This document shows positions 1 through 5,113 of a stretch of DNA of 5,113 bases, one piece after another. Under the pieces are notes generated by a model, which was not told the DNA's origin, did no database searches, and was given only the letters and a program-made list of their open reading frames with translations. Origin of the DNA: Clostridia bacterium (GTDB lineage Bacteria > Bacillota > Clostridia > Saccharofermentanales > Saccharofermentanaceae). Both the position numbers and the translations under genes were made by a program. Every line of letters starts with the position of its first letter. Position 1 is the stretch's first letter. The DNA lies in the NCBI GenBank assembly GCA_017881645.1, contig JADGQQ010000051.1, forward strand, positions 1-5,113, given 5' to 3'.

Positions 1-237
1 GTCAGCGGAGTATTCGTACCGCAGTACCTTCTGGGAGATACGGTAAAACAAATTGCGAGCTTCACACCGACTTACTGGTACGTGAATGCAATCGATAACA
101 TTCGCTCGATATCCACATTTTCCTGGGCAAATACAAAACAGGTGTATATGAGTATGCTGATTCAGCTCGGGTTTGCCGCCGCCTTTCTTGTCATTGCCCT
201 TTTGATCGGACGTCAGAGGAAAAAGGCAGGAGTATAA
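1..237 (+). CDS. ABC-2 type transporter permease, C-terminal fragment
   Basis: The frame is open from the first base to a TAA at 235-237 and gives the last 78 residues of a protein that begins outside the window. The fragment starts SGVFVPQYLLGD and continues with FTPTYWYVNAIDNI. This is the pattern that precedes the last membrane helix in ABC-2 family permeases: a Gly-Val/Ile-Phe-x-Pro loop, then an amphipathic stretch with Pro-x-x-Trp-Tyr and an Asn-Ala. A final hydrophobic helix follows at about residues 54-72 (MLIQLGFAAAFLVIALLIG), ending in the basic tail RQRKKAGV, which should be cytoplasmic. The protein would be the membrane half of an ABC exporter; its ATPase partner is expected to the left, outside the window. 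The substrate cannot be told from this piece. The gene converges on the PhoH-family gene. The family call rests on local motif resemblance only. Confidence 0.72.
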   Translation, partial: VSGVFVPQYLLGDTVKQIASFTPTYWYVNAIDNIRSISTFSWANTKQVYMSMLIQLGFAAAFLVIALLIGRQRKKAGV

Positions 238-264
238 GTTCGAATTGTCAGGGAAAATTCCGAT

Positions 265-299
265 GCGGCCGTTCACCTTTGTTTAAGGCGGACGGCCGC
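265..299. terminator. hairpin between convergent genes, probable bidirectional terminator
   Basis: The arm 265-279 pairs with 285-299 around a 5-base loop. Eight outer G/C-rich pairs (GCGGCCGT with ACGGCCGC) are followed by a T-G wobble, one C-G pair, one A-C mismatch and four inner pairs. It lies between the stop of the plus-strand permease (237) and the stop of the minus-strand PhoH gene (318). T-tracts are weak on both sides: CTGTCTTTA follows on the plus strand and GGAATTTTCCC on the minus strand. Position and stem strength suggest it ends transcripts from both genes, but without a long U-run efficiency is uncertain. Confidence 0.65.
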
Positions 300-317
300 T
301 GTCTTTATCCGGAGAGA

Positions 318-1814
318 TCAGAGGCTCTTTTCGGCAAGGGATGCGAGAATGCTTCGCTCGACCTGACGAAGGGTGACATGCCCGGTGATCATATGGTGGT
401 TCATGCGCTCGACAACATACACGAGTCCGTTCGACTTTGAATCGACCAGTACATTATCAATCTGGTTATCCGAGGGATCGCCCAGGAAGATGAATTTGGA
501 TCTTTCACCGGCCCTTGTCAGCATTAGCTTCGCCAGATGCGGCGTGATTTCCTGCGCCTCGTCCACGATGACAATCGCATCGGAGATCGTTCTTCCGCGC
601 ATATATGTGAAGGTCTTGATTTCGAATATACCGCGTCTGCGGAAATCCTCAATGAATTGCTCGACCTGCGATCCGTCTTCCCCTTTTTTGGGGCGTTTTC
701 CACTGTAACTGTCTTTGTCCACGGTCATGAGATTATCAATAGCATCATAAAAGCTGCCCATCCAGGGACGAAGTTTATCTTCTTCCGTACCCGGAAGATA
801 GCCGATGTCGTTGCCGGCCGGGACGGTGGGCCGGACAAAGACGATTTTCCTGTATTCTCTTTGTTCAAGAACTTTTTCAAGCGCGACCGCTGTGGCCAGA
901 ATGGTTTTTCCGCTTCCGGCGCCGCCTGTGATCGAGACAAAAGGGACATTCGGATCCATCAGGAGCTCGAATGCCATTTTCTGTTCCAGATTGATCGGGC
1001 GGAGGCCCCAGGCGGAATGATTGGTATATTTGAGAGGAACCAGCTTGGTCCCGTCGAATTTCGCGAGAGCCGTGTGCGCGCTGTTTTCTTTTGATGTAAT
1101 GACGGCGAACTGGTTGGGAAGCATATTTACATTTTTCGGCGGCTTTCCTCCGTCATCAAAAATGCGGTTCAGATTTTTTTCGGACATCGAGAGATAACAA
1201 TATCCGGTGTAGAGTTCGTCGGTTTTGATTTTATCGGTTTCGTAGTCCTGGGATGTGATGCCGCAGACTTCGGCTTTGATGCGGAGGCACACGTCTTTTG
1301 AAACAAGGAACGTCTCGCGGTCTTTGGACTCGGCCTTAACTTTCAGGGCGCAGGCAAGAATTTCGTTGTCATTTTTTTGCGACTCAAAAAGCGGAGCGGT
1401 CTGTGTGCTTGTCGGCGCGATTGAAGGGGAGGGCGTTCCCATCGACGGCAGCGTTCTTGTATCGGGAAATGCGACATGGAGAATGACATCGTTGGATAGA
1501 TCAATGCCAACGCTGACACACTGCCGCCCGCGGCCGTCAATGCGCCTGTGGAGCGTACGGACAGCTTCTCTGGCCTGATAACCCGTAAGTCCTTCTTTTG
1601 ATTTGAGATGATCCAATTCCTCGAGCACGGTGATCGGAACATAGACGTGATTTCCAGTAAAATTTAGAAAACATCCCGGATCGTGCAAAAGAACATTGGT
1701 ATCCAGTATGTAATTTTTTTGACGGCATGATTCTTTGGATGGCAGATCCTGTTTTTTTGTCTCTTCCCGGACAGCAGACGCAAAAACCCGTTTTCTTTTT
1801 TCGTTTTCGCTCAT
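318..1814 (-). CDS. PIN domain-PhoH family fusion ATPase (YlaK/PhoH2 type)
   Basis: The 498-residue protein joins an N-terminal PIN nuclease-like domain to a C-terminal PhoH ATPase domain, the arrangement of Bacillus YlaK and PhoH2 proteins. Some PhoH2 proteins are known to unwind and cleave RNA, so an RNA-processing or toxin-like role is possible but is inference here. PIN part, about residues 34-190: YILDTN (Asp38), VLEELD (Glu65/Glu66), NDNE (Asp149) and VSKD (Asp174) supply the four acidic metal-binding positions, so the nuclease site looks intact. A Ser/Pro/Thr-rich stretch at about 119-142 lies inside it. PhoH part, about 268-490: Walker A GGAGSGKT (297-304), RPTVPAGNDIGYLPG (328-342), TYMRGRTI (403-410), Walker B IVIVDEAQ (414-421) and LGDPSDNQID (444-453). 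The ATG at 1814 is preceded by GGAGG with a 6-base spacer, which fixes the start. About 33 charged residues precede the PIN domain. The protein is probably cytoplasmic. The gene appears to be a single transcription unit, separated from amtB by terminators. Confidence 0.93.
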   Translation of the reverse strand: MSENEKRKRVFASAVREETKKQDLPSKESCRQKNYILDTNVLLHDPGCFLNFTGNHVYVPITVLEELDHLKSKEGLTGYQAREAVRTLHRRIDGRGRQCVSVGIDLSNDVILHVAFPDTRTLPSMGTPSPSIAPTSTQTAPLFESQKNDNEILACALKVKAESKDRETFLVSKDVCLRIKAEVCGITSQDYETDKIKTDELYTGYCYLSMSEKNLNRIFDDGGKPPKNVNMLPNQFAVITSKENSAHTALAKFDGTKLVPLKYTNHSAWGLRPINLEQKMAFELLMDPNVPFVSITGGAGSGKTILATAVALEKVLEQREYRKIVFVRPTVPAGNDIGYLPGTEEDKLRPWMGSFYDAIDNLMTVDKDSYSGKRPKKGEDGSQVEQFIEDFRRRGIFEIKTFTYMRGRTISDAIVIVDEAQEITPHLAKLMLTRAGERSKFIFLGDPSDNQIDNVLVDSKSNGLVYVVERMNHHMITGHVTLRQVERSILASLAEKSL

Positions 1815-1833
1815 CTTGTACCTCCATTTGTTG

Positions 1834-1944
1834 TCAGGATATTATACAAAAATGCGCCGACGCTCTAGAAGAGCGCGACGCATATATGCCTTTTTCGTGT
1901 AGGTCTTCAGTGGCAGTCCGGTTGTCAACAAAAATCCACTTCAT
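1834..1944 (-). CDS. possible 36-residue small ORF upstream of the PhoH-family gene
   Basis: An ATG at 1944 has GAGG eight bases upstream (1956-1953) and opens a 36-codon frame ending in TGA at 1834. The product starts MKWIFVDNRTATEDLHEKG and ends in a Ser/Arg/Ala-rich stretch encoded by the terminator hairpin at 1848-1883. I do not recognise the peptide and it has no signal peptide or membrane segment. It lies between the amtB terminator and the PhoH gene on the same strand. It may be a leader peptide whose translation affects folding of the overlapping hairpin, a gene remnant, or a chance ORF. The overlap with a terminator argues against it being an ordinary gene. Confidence 0.25.
   Translation of the reverse strand: MKWIFVDNRTATEDLHEKGIYASRSSRASAHFCIIS
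1841..1846 (-). promoter_or_regulatory. possible -10 element for the PhoH-family gene
   Basis: A perfect TATAAT is read on the minus strand 27 bases upstream of the PhoH-gene start codon, with a G just before it. Transcription would start near 1834, giving a leader of about 20 bases that contains the GGAGG site. The matching -35 position falls inside the terminator hairpin and reads TCTAGA, a poor match to TTGACA. The box may therefore be fortuitous. A weaker alternative, TTGCCG with a 17-base spacer and TATTCT, lies at 1996-2024 and would place the hairpin inside the leader. Confidence 0.35.
1848..1883 (-). terminator. intrinsic terminator upstream of the PhoH-family gene (insulator or attenuator)
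   Basis: Read on the minus strand, ATGCGTCG (1883-1876) pairs with CGGCGCAT (1859-1852), including one U-G wobble. Then CGCTCT (1875-1870) pairs with AGAGCG (1866-1861) around a 3-base loop. A single bulged base at 1860 interrupts the stem. Four to five T residues follow at once (1852-1848). This is a good rho-independent terminator pointing toward the PhoH gene, whose ATG is only 34 bases downstream. It could be a second stop for read-through from amtB, or an attenuator if the PhoH promoter lies upstream. On the plus strand the T-run is displaced and one pair becomes A-C, so minus-strand use is favoured. Confidence 0.7.
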
Positions 1945-2069
1945 AAAGAAAACCTCAATTGCAAGGGATTTCTTTGCTGTTTGTTTTCTAACTTTAGAAT
2001 AACCTACCTGTTTGATTTCGGCAATGCGCAAGATGTGTTTTGTCAGAGGAATTGCGGAGGTGCGCAGCC

Positions 2070-2114
2070 AAAAAAACAGAACCGCTCCGGGAATGTATCC
2101 GCGGAACGGTTCTG
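2070..2114 (-). terminator. strong intrinsic terminator of the glnK-amtB operon
   Basis: Read on the minus strand, CAGAACCG (2114-2107) pairs with CGGTTCTG (2084-2077). After a one-base mismatch, TCCG (2105-2102) pairs with CGGA (2089-2086), then three further pairs close a 5-base loop with one bulged base. Seven T residues follow directly (2076-2070). The structure begins 27 bases after the amtB stop codon. Its position and quality make it the end of the operon transcript. Confidence 0.92.
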
Positions 2115-2141
2115 TAAGTTAATGAAGCTATGCGGGTTGGA

Positions 2142-3725
2142 TTACTTCTTAGCAGCAGCTTTCGCTACAGACTCAATATCAATGTACTCCAACTCGGACT
2201 GAGATGTCTGGAAATCAGGATATGCATAGGCACCCATTTCGTCAAGATCGAGACCGGCGAGTTCAACTTCAGCCGATACACGAAGTCCGAAAGTTTTGTC
2301 GAGAAGCTTGAAGAATAGATATGACACTCCAAAGCCCCAGACGATAATAACTGCGACATCAATTGCCTGAGCACCGAGCTGGCCGAAGCCGCCGCCGTAC
2401 AGAAGGCCTTTGACTCCGCCGGCAACGCCGTTGAATCCGTCGCCGTATTTGCCGTCAGCAAAGATGCCGACGCAAAGGATGCCGAAGATACCGTTGACGC
2501 CGTGAACGGAGATCGCACCGACCGGATCGTCAATTTTGAATTTATTTTCAACAACGGAGACCGAGACGCAGACCAGAAGTACTGCGATGGCGCCGATGAT
2601 GAAAGCAGATATACCATTAACAAATGCACAGGGAGCCGTAATGGCTACGAGGCCGGCAAGAGTTCCGTTGGCTGTCATGGAGGGATCCGGTTTGCCGAAT
2701 TTGATCCACATATAGAACATACCGACGAGTCCGCCGATGGCACCGGCGATCATTGTATTGGTGGCTACGACTGCAATTCTGAAATCGCCTGCGTTCAGTG
2801 TTGAACCGGCATTAAATGAGAACCAGCAGAAGAAGAGGATGATCGTACCGACAATAGCCATAGGAATGTGGTGCCCGGGGAAAGCGCGTGCTTTTCCGTC
2901 TTTCGAGAATTTCCCGATACGGGGTCCGAGTACGATGGCACCGGACAGCGCCATCATTCCGCCCATTGCATGGACGACACCGGATCCGGCAAAGTCGATT
3001 GCACCATGTCCCAGACCGAGACTGAGAACATTGCTGTCACCTACATGACCCAGTGTTGCCAGCCAGCCGCCGCCCCAGACCCAGTTTGCAAACAGGGGAT
3101 AAGCGATAATGGAGATGTAGAATGCGATGATTACATATGCAGAGAATTTTACGCGTTCTGCCATAGCTCCTGTAGGAATGGTAACTGTGGTGTCCATAAA
3201 CACCATCTGGAAGAAGAACAATGCATAGATGCCGGCATCATATGTGCCGCCGCTCTGCAGGAAGAAGCCGTGATAGCCGAGAATTCCACCGAAATGCGGG
3301 ATGGAGAGAAGCCCGCTGAGAGCTGCAGTTCCCGAACCAAGTGTAGACGGACCTGCCGCTCCGCCCATCTGAAGGGCAAAACCTGCGATGAAATATCCGA
3401 CAGCGCCTACCAGGAAAACCATGAAATTCATGGAAATGGTATGGGCTGCGTTCTTCCCGCGGCAGAAGCCGGTCTCAACCATGGCAAACCCGCACTGGAA
3501 GAAGAAAACCATAAACCCTGTGATCATTACCCAGACGAAGTTTGCACTCAGCTGCGCATGATTGGCTGCTGCCGAAACATCTGCCAGTGTTGCGCCGTCT
3601 GTGGCGGTTGCATAACCGGCACCGGAAGGATCCCCCGGACCTGCTGCAGAAACGACTACGGAAAATAGAACCGTAACCATCATGGCAATAAGAAGAATGG
3701 AAATAACTCTTTTTAACTTACTCAT
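2142..3725 (-). CDS. amtB: ammonium transporter, Amt family
   Basis: This 527-residue membrane channel of the Amt/MEP/Rh family moves ammonium into the cell. The N-terminus has the basic start MSKLKRV, a hydrophobic core and VSAA near residues 25-28, a signal peptide probably cut there. An Ala/Gly/Thr-rich segment (about 29-55) precedes the 11 transmembrane helices expected for the family, ending near residue 475. Residues 244-269 start DFAGSGVVHAMGG and end GPR, matching the family signature. Asp244 and the pore histidines His252 (VVHAMGG) and His408 (SVHGVNG) are present, so the channel should conduct. The C-terminal tail, about residues 476-527, is cytoplasmic and rich in acidic residues. 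ATG 3725 is chosen because GAGGG lies 6 bases upstream; a TTG two codons earlier (3731) touches that site and is unlikely. It is the last gene of the operon, 85 bases after the small membrane protein and just before a strong terminator. The neighbouring PII gene suggests the channel is gated by GlnK. Confidence 0.96.
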   Translation of the reverse strand: MSKLKRVISILLIAMMVTVLFSVVVSAAGPGDPSGAGYATATDGATLADVSAAANHAQLSANFVWVMITGFMVFFFQCGFAMVETGFCRGKNAAHTISMNFMVFLVGAVGYFIAGFALQMGGAAGPSTLGSGTAALSGLLSIPHFGGILGYHGFFLQSGGTYDAGIYALFFFQMVFMDTTVTIPTGAMAERVKFSAYVIIAFYISIIAYPLFANWVWGGGWLATLGHVGDSNVLSLGLGHGAIDFAGSGVVHAMGGMMALSGAIVLGPRIGKFSKDGKARAFPGHHIPMAIVGTIILFFCWFSFNAGSTLNAGDFRIAVVATNTMIAGAIGGLVGMFYMWIKFGKPDPSMTANGTLAGLVAITAPCAFVNGISAFIIGAIAVLLVCVSVSVVENKFKIDDPVGAISVHGVNGIFGILCVGIFADGKYGDGFNGVAGGVKGLLYGGGFGQLGAQAIDVAVIIVWGFGVSYLFFKLLDKTFGLRVSAEVELAGLDLDEMGAYAYPDFQTSQSELEYIDIESVAKAAAKK

Positions 3726-3731
3726 CGTCAA

Positions 3732-3736
3732 CCCTC
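3732..3736 (-). promoter_or_regulatory. ribosome binding site deciding the amtB start
   Basis: GAGGG on the minus strand, inside TGAGGG, ends 6 bases before the ATG at 3725. The in-frame TTG at 3731-3729 directly abuts this site with no spacer, so the ATG start is preferred. Confidence 0.75.
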
Positions 3737-3759
3737 ATTTCTGTAAGTATTTATGTCGT

Positions 3760-3786
3760 TCCGCATGAAGAAGATATGCATGCGGA
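3760..3786 (-). other. hairpin in the spacer between the small membrane protein gene and amtB
   Basis: Within the 85-base gap, CCGCATG (3785-3779 on the minus strand) pairs with CATGCGG (3767-3761), plus one extra A/T pair, around an 11-base loop. No T-run follows, so it is not a typical terminator. It could stabilise or process the mRNA and alter amtB output relative to glnK, but this is inference from position only. Confidence 0.4.
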
Positions 3787-3810
3787 CATTCAATCAGATC
3801 TTTGAAAATT

Positions 3811-4101
3811 TCAGGACTTTTTCTTGCTCTTTTTAAAGTTGCTCCAGGAGAACTTTGCATCAGTTGTTGTAAGCTCACTTTTCAGCCGCATCACGGATAC
3901 CATATAACGGAAGCCCAAAAAGGATATTACTAAACCGAACACGATTCCAGGAACTTCCGTGGTCATAACCAGGAACTGAACATGAGCAACCAGACTGTAA
4001 ATCGAAAAGACAACCCCTGATACCAAGATCAATGAAGCCATAATAAAGAGTCCGATAATGGAGAATAACTTACTCCTATCTGAATTCTTATAAAGCTGCA
4101 T
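3811..4101 (-). CDS. small two-helix membrane protein between PII and Amt genes, unknown function
   Basis: I do not recognise the family. From ATG 4101 the product is 96 residues. A short polar N-terminus (MQLYKNSDRSK) is followed by a hydrophobic helix at about 12-35 (from LFSIIGLFIMASLILVSG), a short loop, a second helix at about 50-70 (VPGIVFGLVISFLGFRYM) and a polar tail ending FKKSKKKS. Charge placement suggests both ends are cytoplasmic. The start overlaps the last 14 bases of the PII gene in another frame, which implies translational coupling. A GGGGGA stretch 8 bases upstream may act as a ribosome site, with an in-frame GTG at 4104 as an alternative. The frame stays open further upstream to 4203, but that part lies wholly inside the PII gene and is probably not translated. 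Its place between glnK and amtB suggests a job in ammonium uptake or in docking PII at the membrane; this is inference. Confidence 0.8.
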   Translation of the reverse strand: MQLYKNSDRSKLFSIIGLFIMASLILVSGVVFSIYSLVAHVQFLVMTTEVPGIVFGLVISFLGFRYMVSVMRLKSELTTTDAKFSWSNFKKSKKKS

Positions 4102-4426
4102 CACCAGTTTCCCCCGTTCTAATCTTGTATGCATCAACAACATCATAGACAAAAATCTTGCCGTCGCCGACCTGACCGGTCTTGATGGCGGCTGCGATCT
4201 CATCGATAACCGACTTTACGATGTCATCGTGGACCACTGTCTCGATCTTAATCTTGGGAAGTAAGTTGAAGCTGAATTCCGCACCTCTGTAGAATTCCTT
4301 TCTGCCCTTCTGACGTCCGCACCCGGAAACCATTTCTGCTGTCAGTCCGTAAATTTCAAGCTTGTTAAGAACTTCCTTTACGGTCTCGAGTTTCTCAGGA
4401 CGGATGTACATTTCGATTTTCTTCAT
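4088..4426 (-). CDS. glnK: nitrogen regulatory PII protein (GlnK/GlnB family)
   Basis: From ATG 4426 the product is 112 residues, the standard PII length, and it aligns end to end from memory with E. coli GlnB. PII trimers sense ATP/ADP and 2-oxoglutarate and bind targets, including the Amt channel. Visible features are GCGRQKG leading into the T-loop (Gln39, a 2-oxoglutarate/Mg ligand), YRGAEF at 46-51, the C-terminal signature T83 to V93 containing GDGKIFV (Lys90), and RTGE at 103-106 (Arg103) for nucleotide binding. The usual uridylylated Tyr51 is Phe here (codon TTC at 4276-4274), although Tyr46 is kept, so canonical uridylylation should not occur. AGGAG with a 7-base spacer (4438-4434) fixes the start; the open frame extends to 4489, but that extension is the leader terminator. 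It is the first gene of the operon. The neighbouring amtB favours the GlnK subtype over GlnB. Confidence 0.95.
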   Translation of the reverse strand: MKKIEMYIRPEKLETVKEVLNKLEIYGLTAEMVSGCGRQKGRKEFYRGAEFSFNLLPKIKIETVVHDDIVKSVIDEIAAAIKTGQVGDGKIFVYDVVDAYKIRTGETGDAAL

Positions 4427-4431
4427 AACAA

Positions 4432-4440
4432 CTCTCCTTT
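4432..4440 (-). promoter_or_regulatory. ribosome binding site deciding the glnK start
   Basis: AAAGGAGAG on the minus strand gives a near-consensus Shine-Dalgarno site, with 7 bases between AGGAG and the ATG at 4426. The resulting 112-residue product equals the usual PII length, so upstream in-frame starts can be dismissed. The site begins five bases after the terminator's T-run. Confidence 0.85.
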
Positions 4441-4445
4441 CGTGC

Positions 4446-4482
4446 AAAAAAAATGGCGCAAGGGGAAATTTCCCCGTGCACC
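4446..4482 (-). terminator. leader terminator (probable attenuator) upstream of glnK
   Basis: Read on the minus strand, GGTGCA (4482-4477) pairs with TGCGCC (4460-4455), including one U-G wobble. After a C-T mismatch, the palindrome GGGGAAATTTCCCC (4475-4462) closes the hairpin. Eight T residues follow after a single A (4453-4446). This is a complete rho-independent terminator lying 19 bases before the glnK ATG and downstream of the best promoter, so a transcript must pass it to express the operon. An alternative hairpin, TGC-AAAGGT-GCA at 4488-4477, would use the 5' arm of the terminator and could act as an antiterminator. Confidence 0.85.
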
Positions 4483-4503
4483 TTTGCAATTGTTCTTGAA
4501 GTG

Positions 4504-4531
4504 ATTATAGCATCTCCAAATGAAAATGCAA
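4504..4531 (-). promoter_or_regulatory. probable housekeeping promoter of the glnK operon
   Basis: A perfect TATAAT at 4509-4504 is preceded, after 16 bases, by TTGCAT (4531-4526), which matches only the TTG of the -35 consensus. Transcription would start near 4494-4497 and give a leader of about 70 bases carrying the terminator and the glnK ribosome site. The weak -35 could mean that an activator helps. No sigma-54 type -24/-12 element was seen. Confidence 0.6.
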
Positions 4532-4545
4532 TAGGTAAATGCAAT
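4524..4545 (-). repeat. two direct copies of ATTGCATTT at the glnK promoter
   Basis: ATTGCATTT occurs at 4545-4537 and again at 4532-4524 on the minus strand, 13 bases apart start to start. The second copy contains the proposed -35 hexamer. Tandem sites at such a position can bind a regulator, but the spacing is not a full helical turn and the surrounding sequence is AT-rich, so chance is possible. Confidence 0.4.
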
Positions 4546-5113
4546 AATTGTAAATTTGTTATAGGATGCACATATGCATAAATAGTTATAGTGATATGGC
4601 AATAATGGCTTTTCTGTTTCGTTTGCGCAATTGGAAAGACTGCACATTATCGAATCCATTTGCGAAAACGGGATCAAAAAGCTTGTAAATGGTTGAATAT
4701 TCGCACAATTGCACTGGAATATTGATCTTTTGTTAGAAAACAGGTTCGATGTGCTGGTTGTAATGAAATGGCCTTCTTTCGCAAAACTCACTAAATATTC
4801 AATATGAGATCAAGATGTTTTTAATAAATATTTGCATGAAATGAATCGGCGAGTTGCAAAAAAATATTAGTTTGACACTAAAAGTATCGTTTTTGACGTT
4901 TGTTTTGCTTTTTTGGGGCGGATGACTTTTGTGTCGTGAATCTATCCATTTGCATCAACATCATCTGTCCTGTTCAGAGCCGGAATTTGAATCGGGGTGT
5001 TCACCTGCCATCATGAATATCAAATCTATTCGGGAGAACGCCGGATGCTGCCGGGAATGCTCTGGTCGAACAGAACGAAAGCAGAATGTTCTACATATTA
5101 TCTTCACAACAAA
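4546..5113. other. AT-rich intergenic region with no supported gene
   Basis: This stretch lies upstream of the glnK promoter. Up to about 4920 it is strongly AT-rich, with many TGCA-type words such as ATGCATATGTGCAT (4579-4566, minus strand) and the palindrome TTGCGCAA (4623-4630). From about 4920 to the right edge GC content rises. Short open frames reach the edge on both strands, but none has a convincing start together with a recognisable product. A plus-strand TTGACA at 4872-4877 lacks a good -10. I saw no tRNA, CRISPR repeat or transposon end. The true upstream neighbour of glnK lies outside the window. Confidence 0.6.

Noticed and set aside
537..1094. Plus-strand frame of 185 codons opposite the PhoH-family gene
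   Set aside because: It is antisense to the conserved Walker A and Walker B coding region, and the product resembles no family.
1923..1928. Perfect TTGACA on the minus strand upstream of the PhoH-family gene
   Set aside because: At 16-18 base spacing the sequence reads GACCTA or similar, not a -10 box, so it is not a credible promoter.
2868..3668. Long plus-strand frame of 266 codons opposite amtB
   Set aside because: It is the antisense shadow of the clearly real amtB gene; the Cys/His-rich product has no recognisable domain.
4423..4791. Open minus-strand frame of 122 codons upstream of glnK
   Set aside because: It has no ribosome site, its composition is Cys/Asn/Ser/Phe-rich and unlike a real protein, and it runs through the glnK promoter, terminator and ribosome site.
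4654..4953. Ten-base word ATCCATTTGC at 4654-4663 and again at 4944-4953
   Set aside because: A match of this length is quite likely by chance within a 700-base AT-rich region, and no other structure links the copies.
4961..5113. Minus-strand frame open from the right edge to a TGA, as a possible 3' end of an upstream gene
   Set aside because: Only 50 codons, with an unrecognisable His/Arg/Ser-rich product and no hydrophobic or motif pattern. The other two minus-strand frames close almost at once, but this alone does not support coding.
5013..5113. Plus-strand starts at 5013 and 5045 open to the right edge
   Set aside because: The ATG at 5013 lacks a ribosome site. The ATG at 5045 has GGGAG eight bases upstream, but only 23 codons are visible and no family can be recognised.

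Overview
The window looks like a chromosomal segment of a low-to-moderate GC Gram-positive bacterium, most likely a Firmicute of the Clostridia type. The reasons are the strong AGGAGG-like ribosome sites, the YlaK-type PIN-PhoH protein, and an ammonium transporter with a cleavable signal peptide next to its PII gene. No genus can be named from the sequence alone. Nothing points to a phage, plasmid, transposon, CRISPR array, tRNA or rRNA.

Layout, left to right. Bases 1-237 hold the C-terminal end of a plus-strand ABC-2 type permease. It converges on a minus-strand gene (318-1814) for a PIN-PhoH fusion ATPase, and a hairpin at 265-299 sits between the two stop codons. Bases 1815-2141 are mostly non-coding. 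They contain a strong minus-strand terminator for the transporter operon (2070-2114), a possible 36-codon small ORF, and a second minus-strand terminator hairpin (1848-1883) just upstream of the PhoH start. Bases 2142-4426 carry a minus-strand nitrogen operon read in the order PII protein (glnK/glnB), small two-helix membrane protein, ammonium transporter (amtB). Bases 4427-5113 hold the operon's promoter and leader plus an AT-rich stretch with no convincing gene.

Functionally, the operon is the classic GlnK-AmtB pair. AmtB conducts ammonium, and GlnK senses ATP/ADP and 2-oxoglutarate and can block the channel from the cytoplasmic side. Three things differ from the textbook arrangement. A predicted two-helix membrane protein of 96 residues is inserted between the two genes, and its start overlaps the end of glnK by 14 bases. 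The PII T-loop has Phe at position 51, where the uridylylated Tyr normally lies. A complete intrinsic terminator lies between the best promoter and the glnK start codon, which suggests control by transcription attenuation. These are the items most worth a second look; I found no clearly new multi-gene system.
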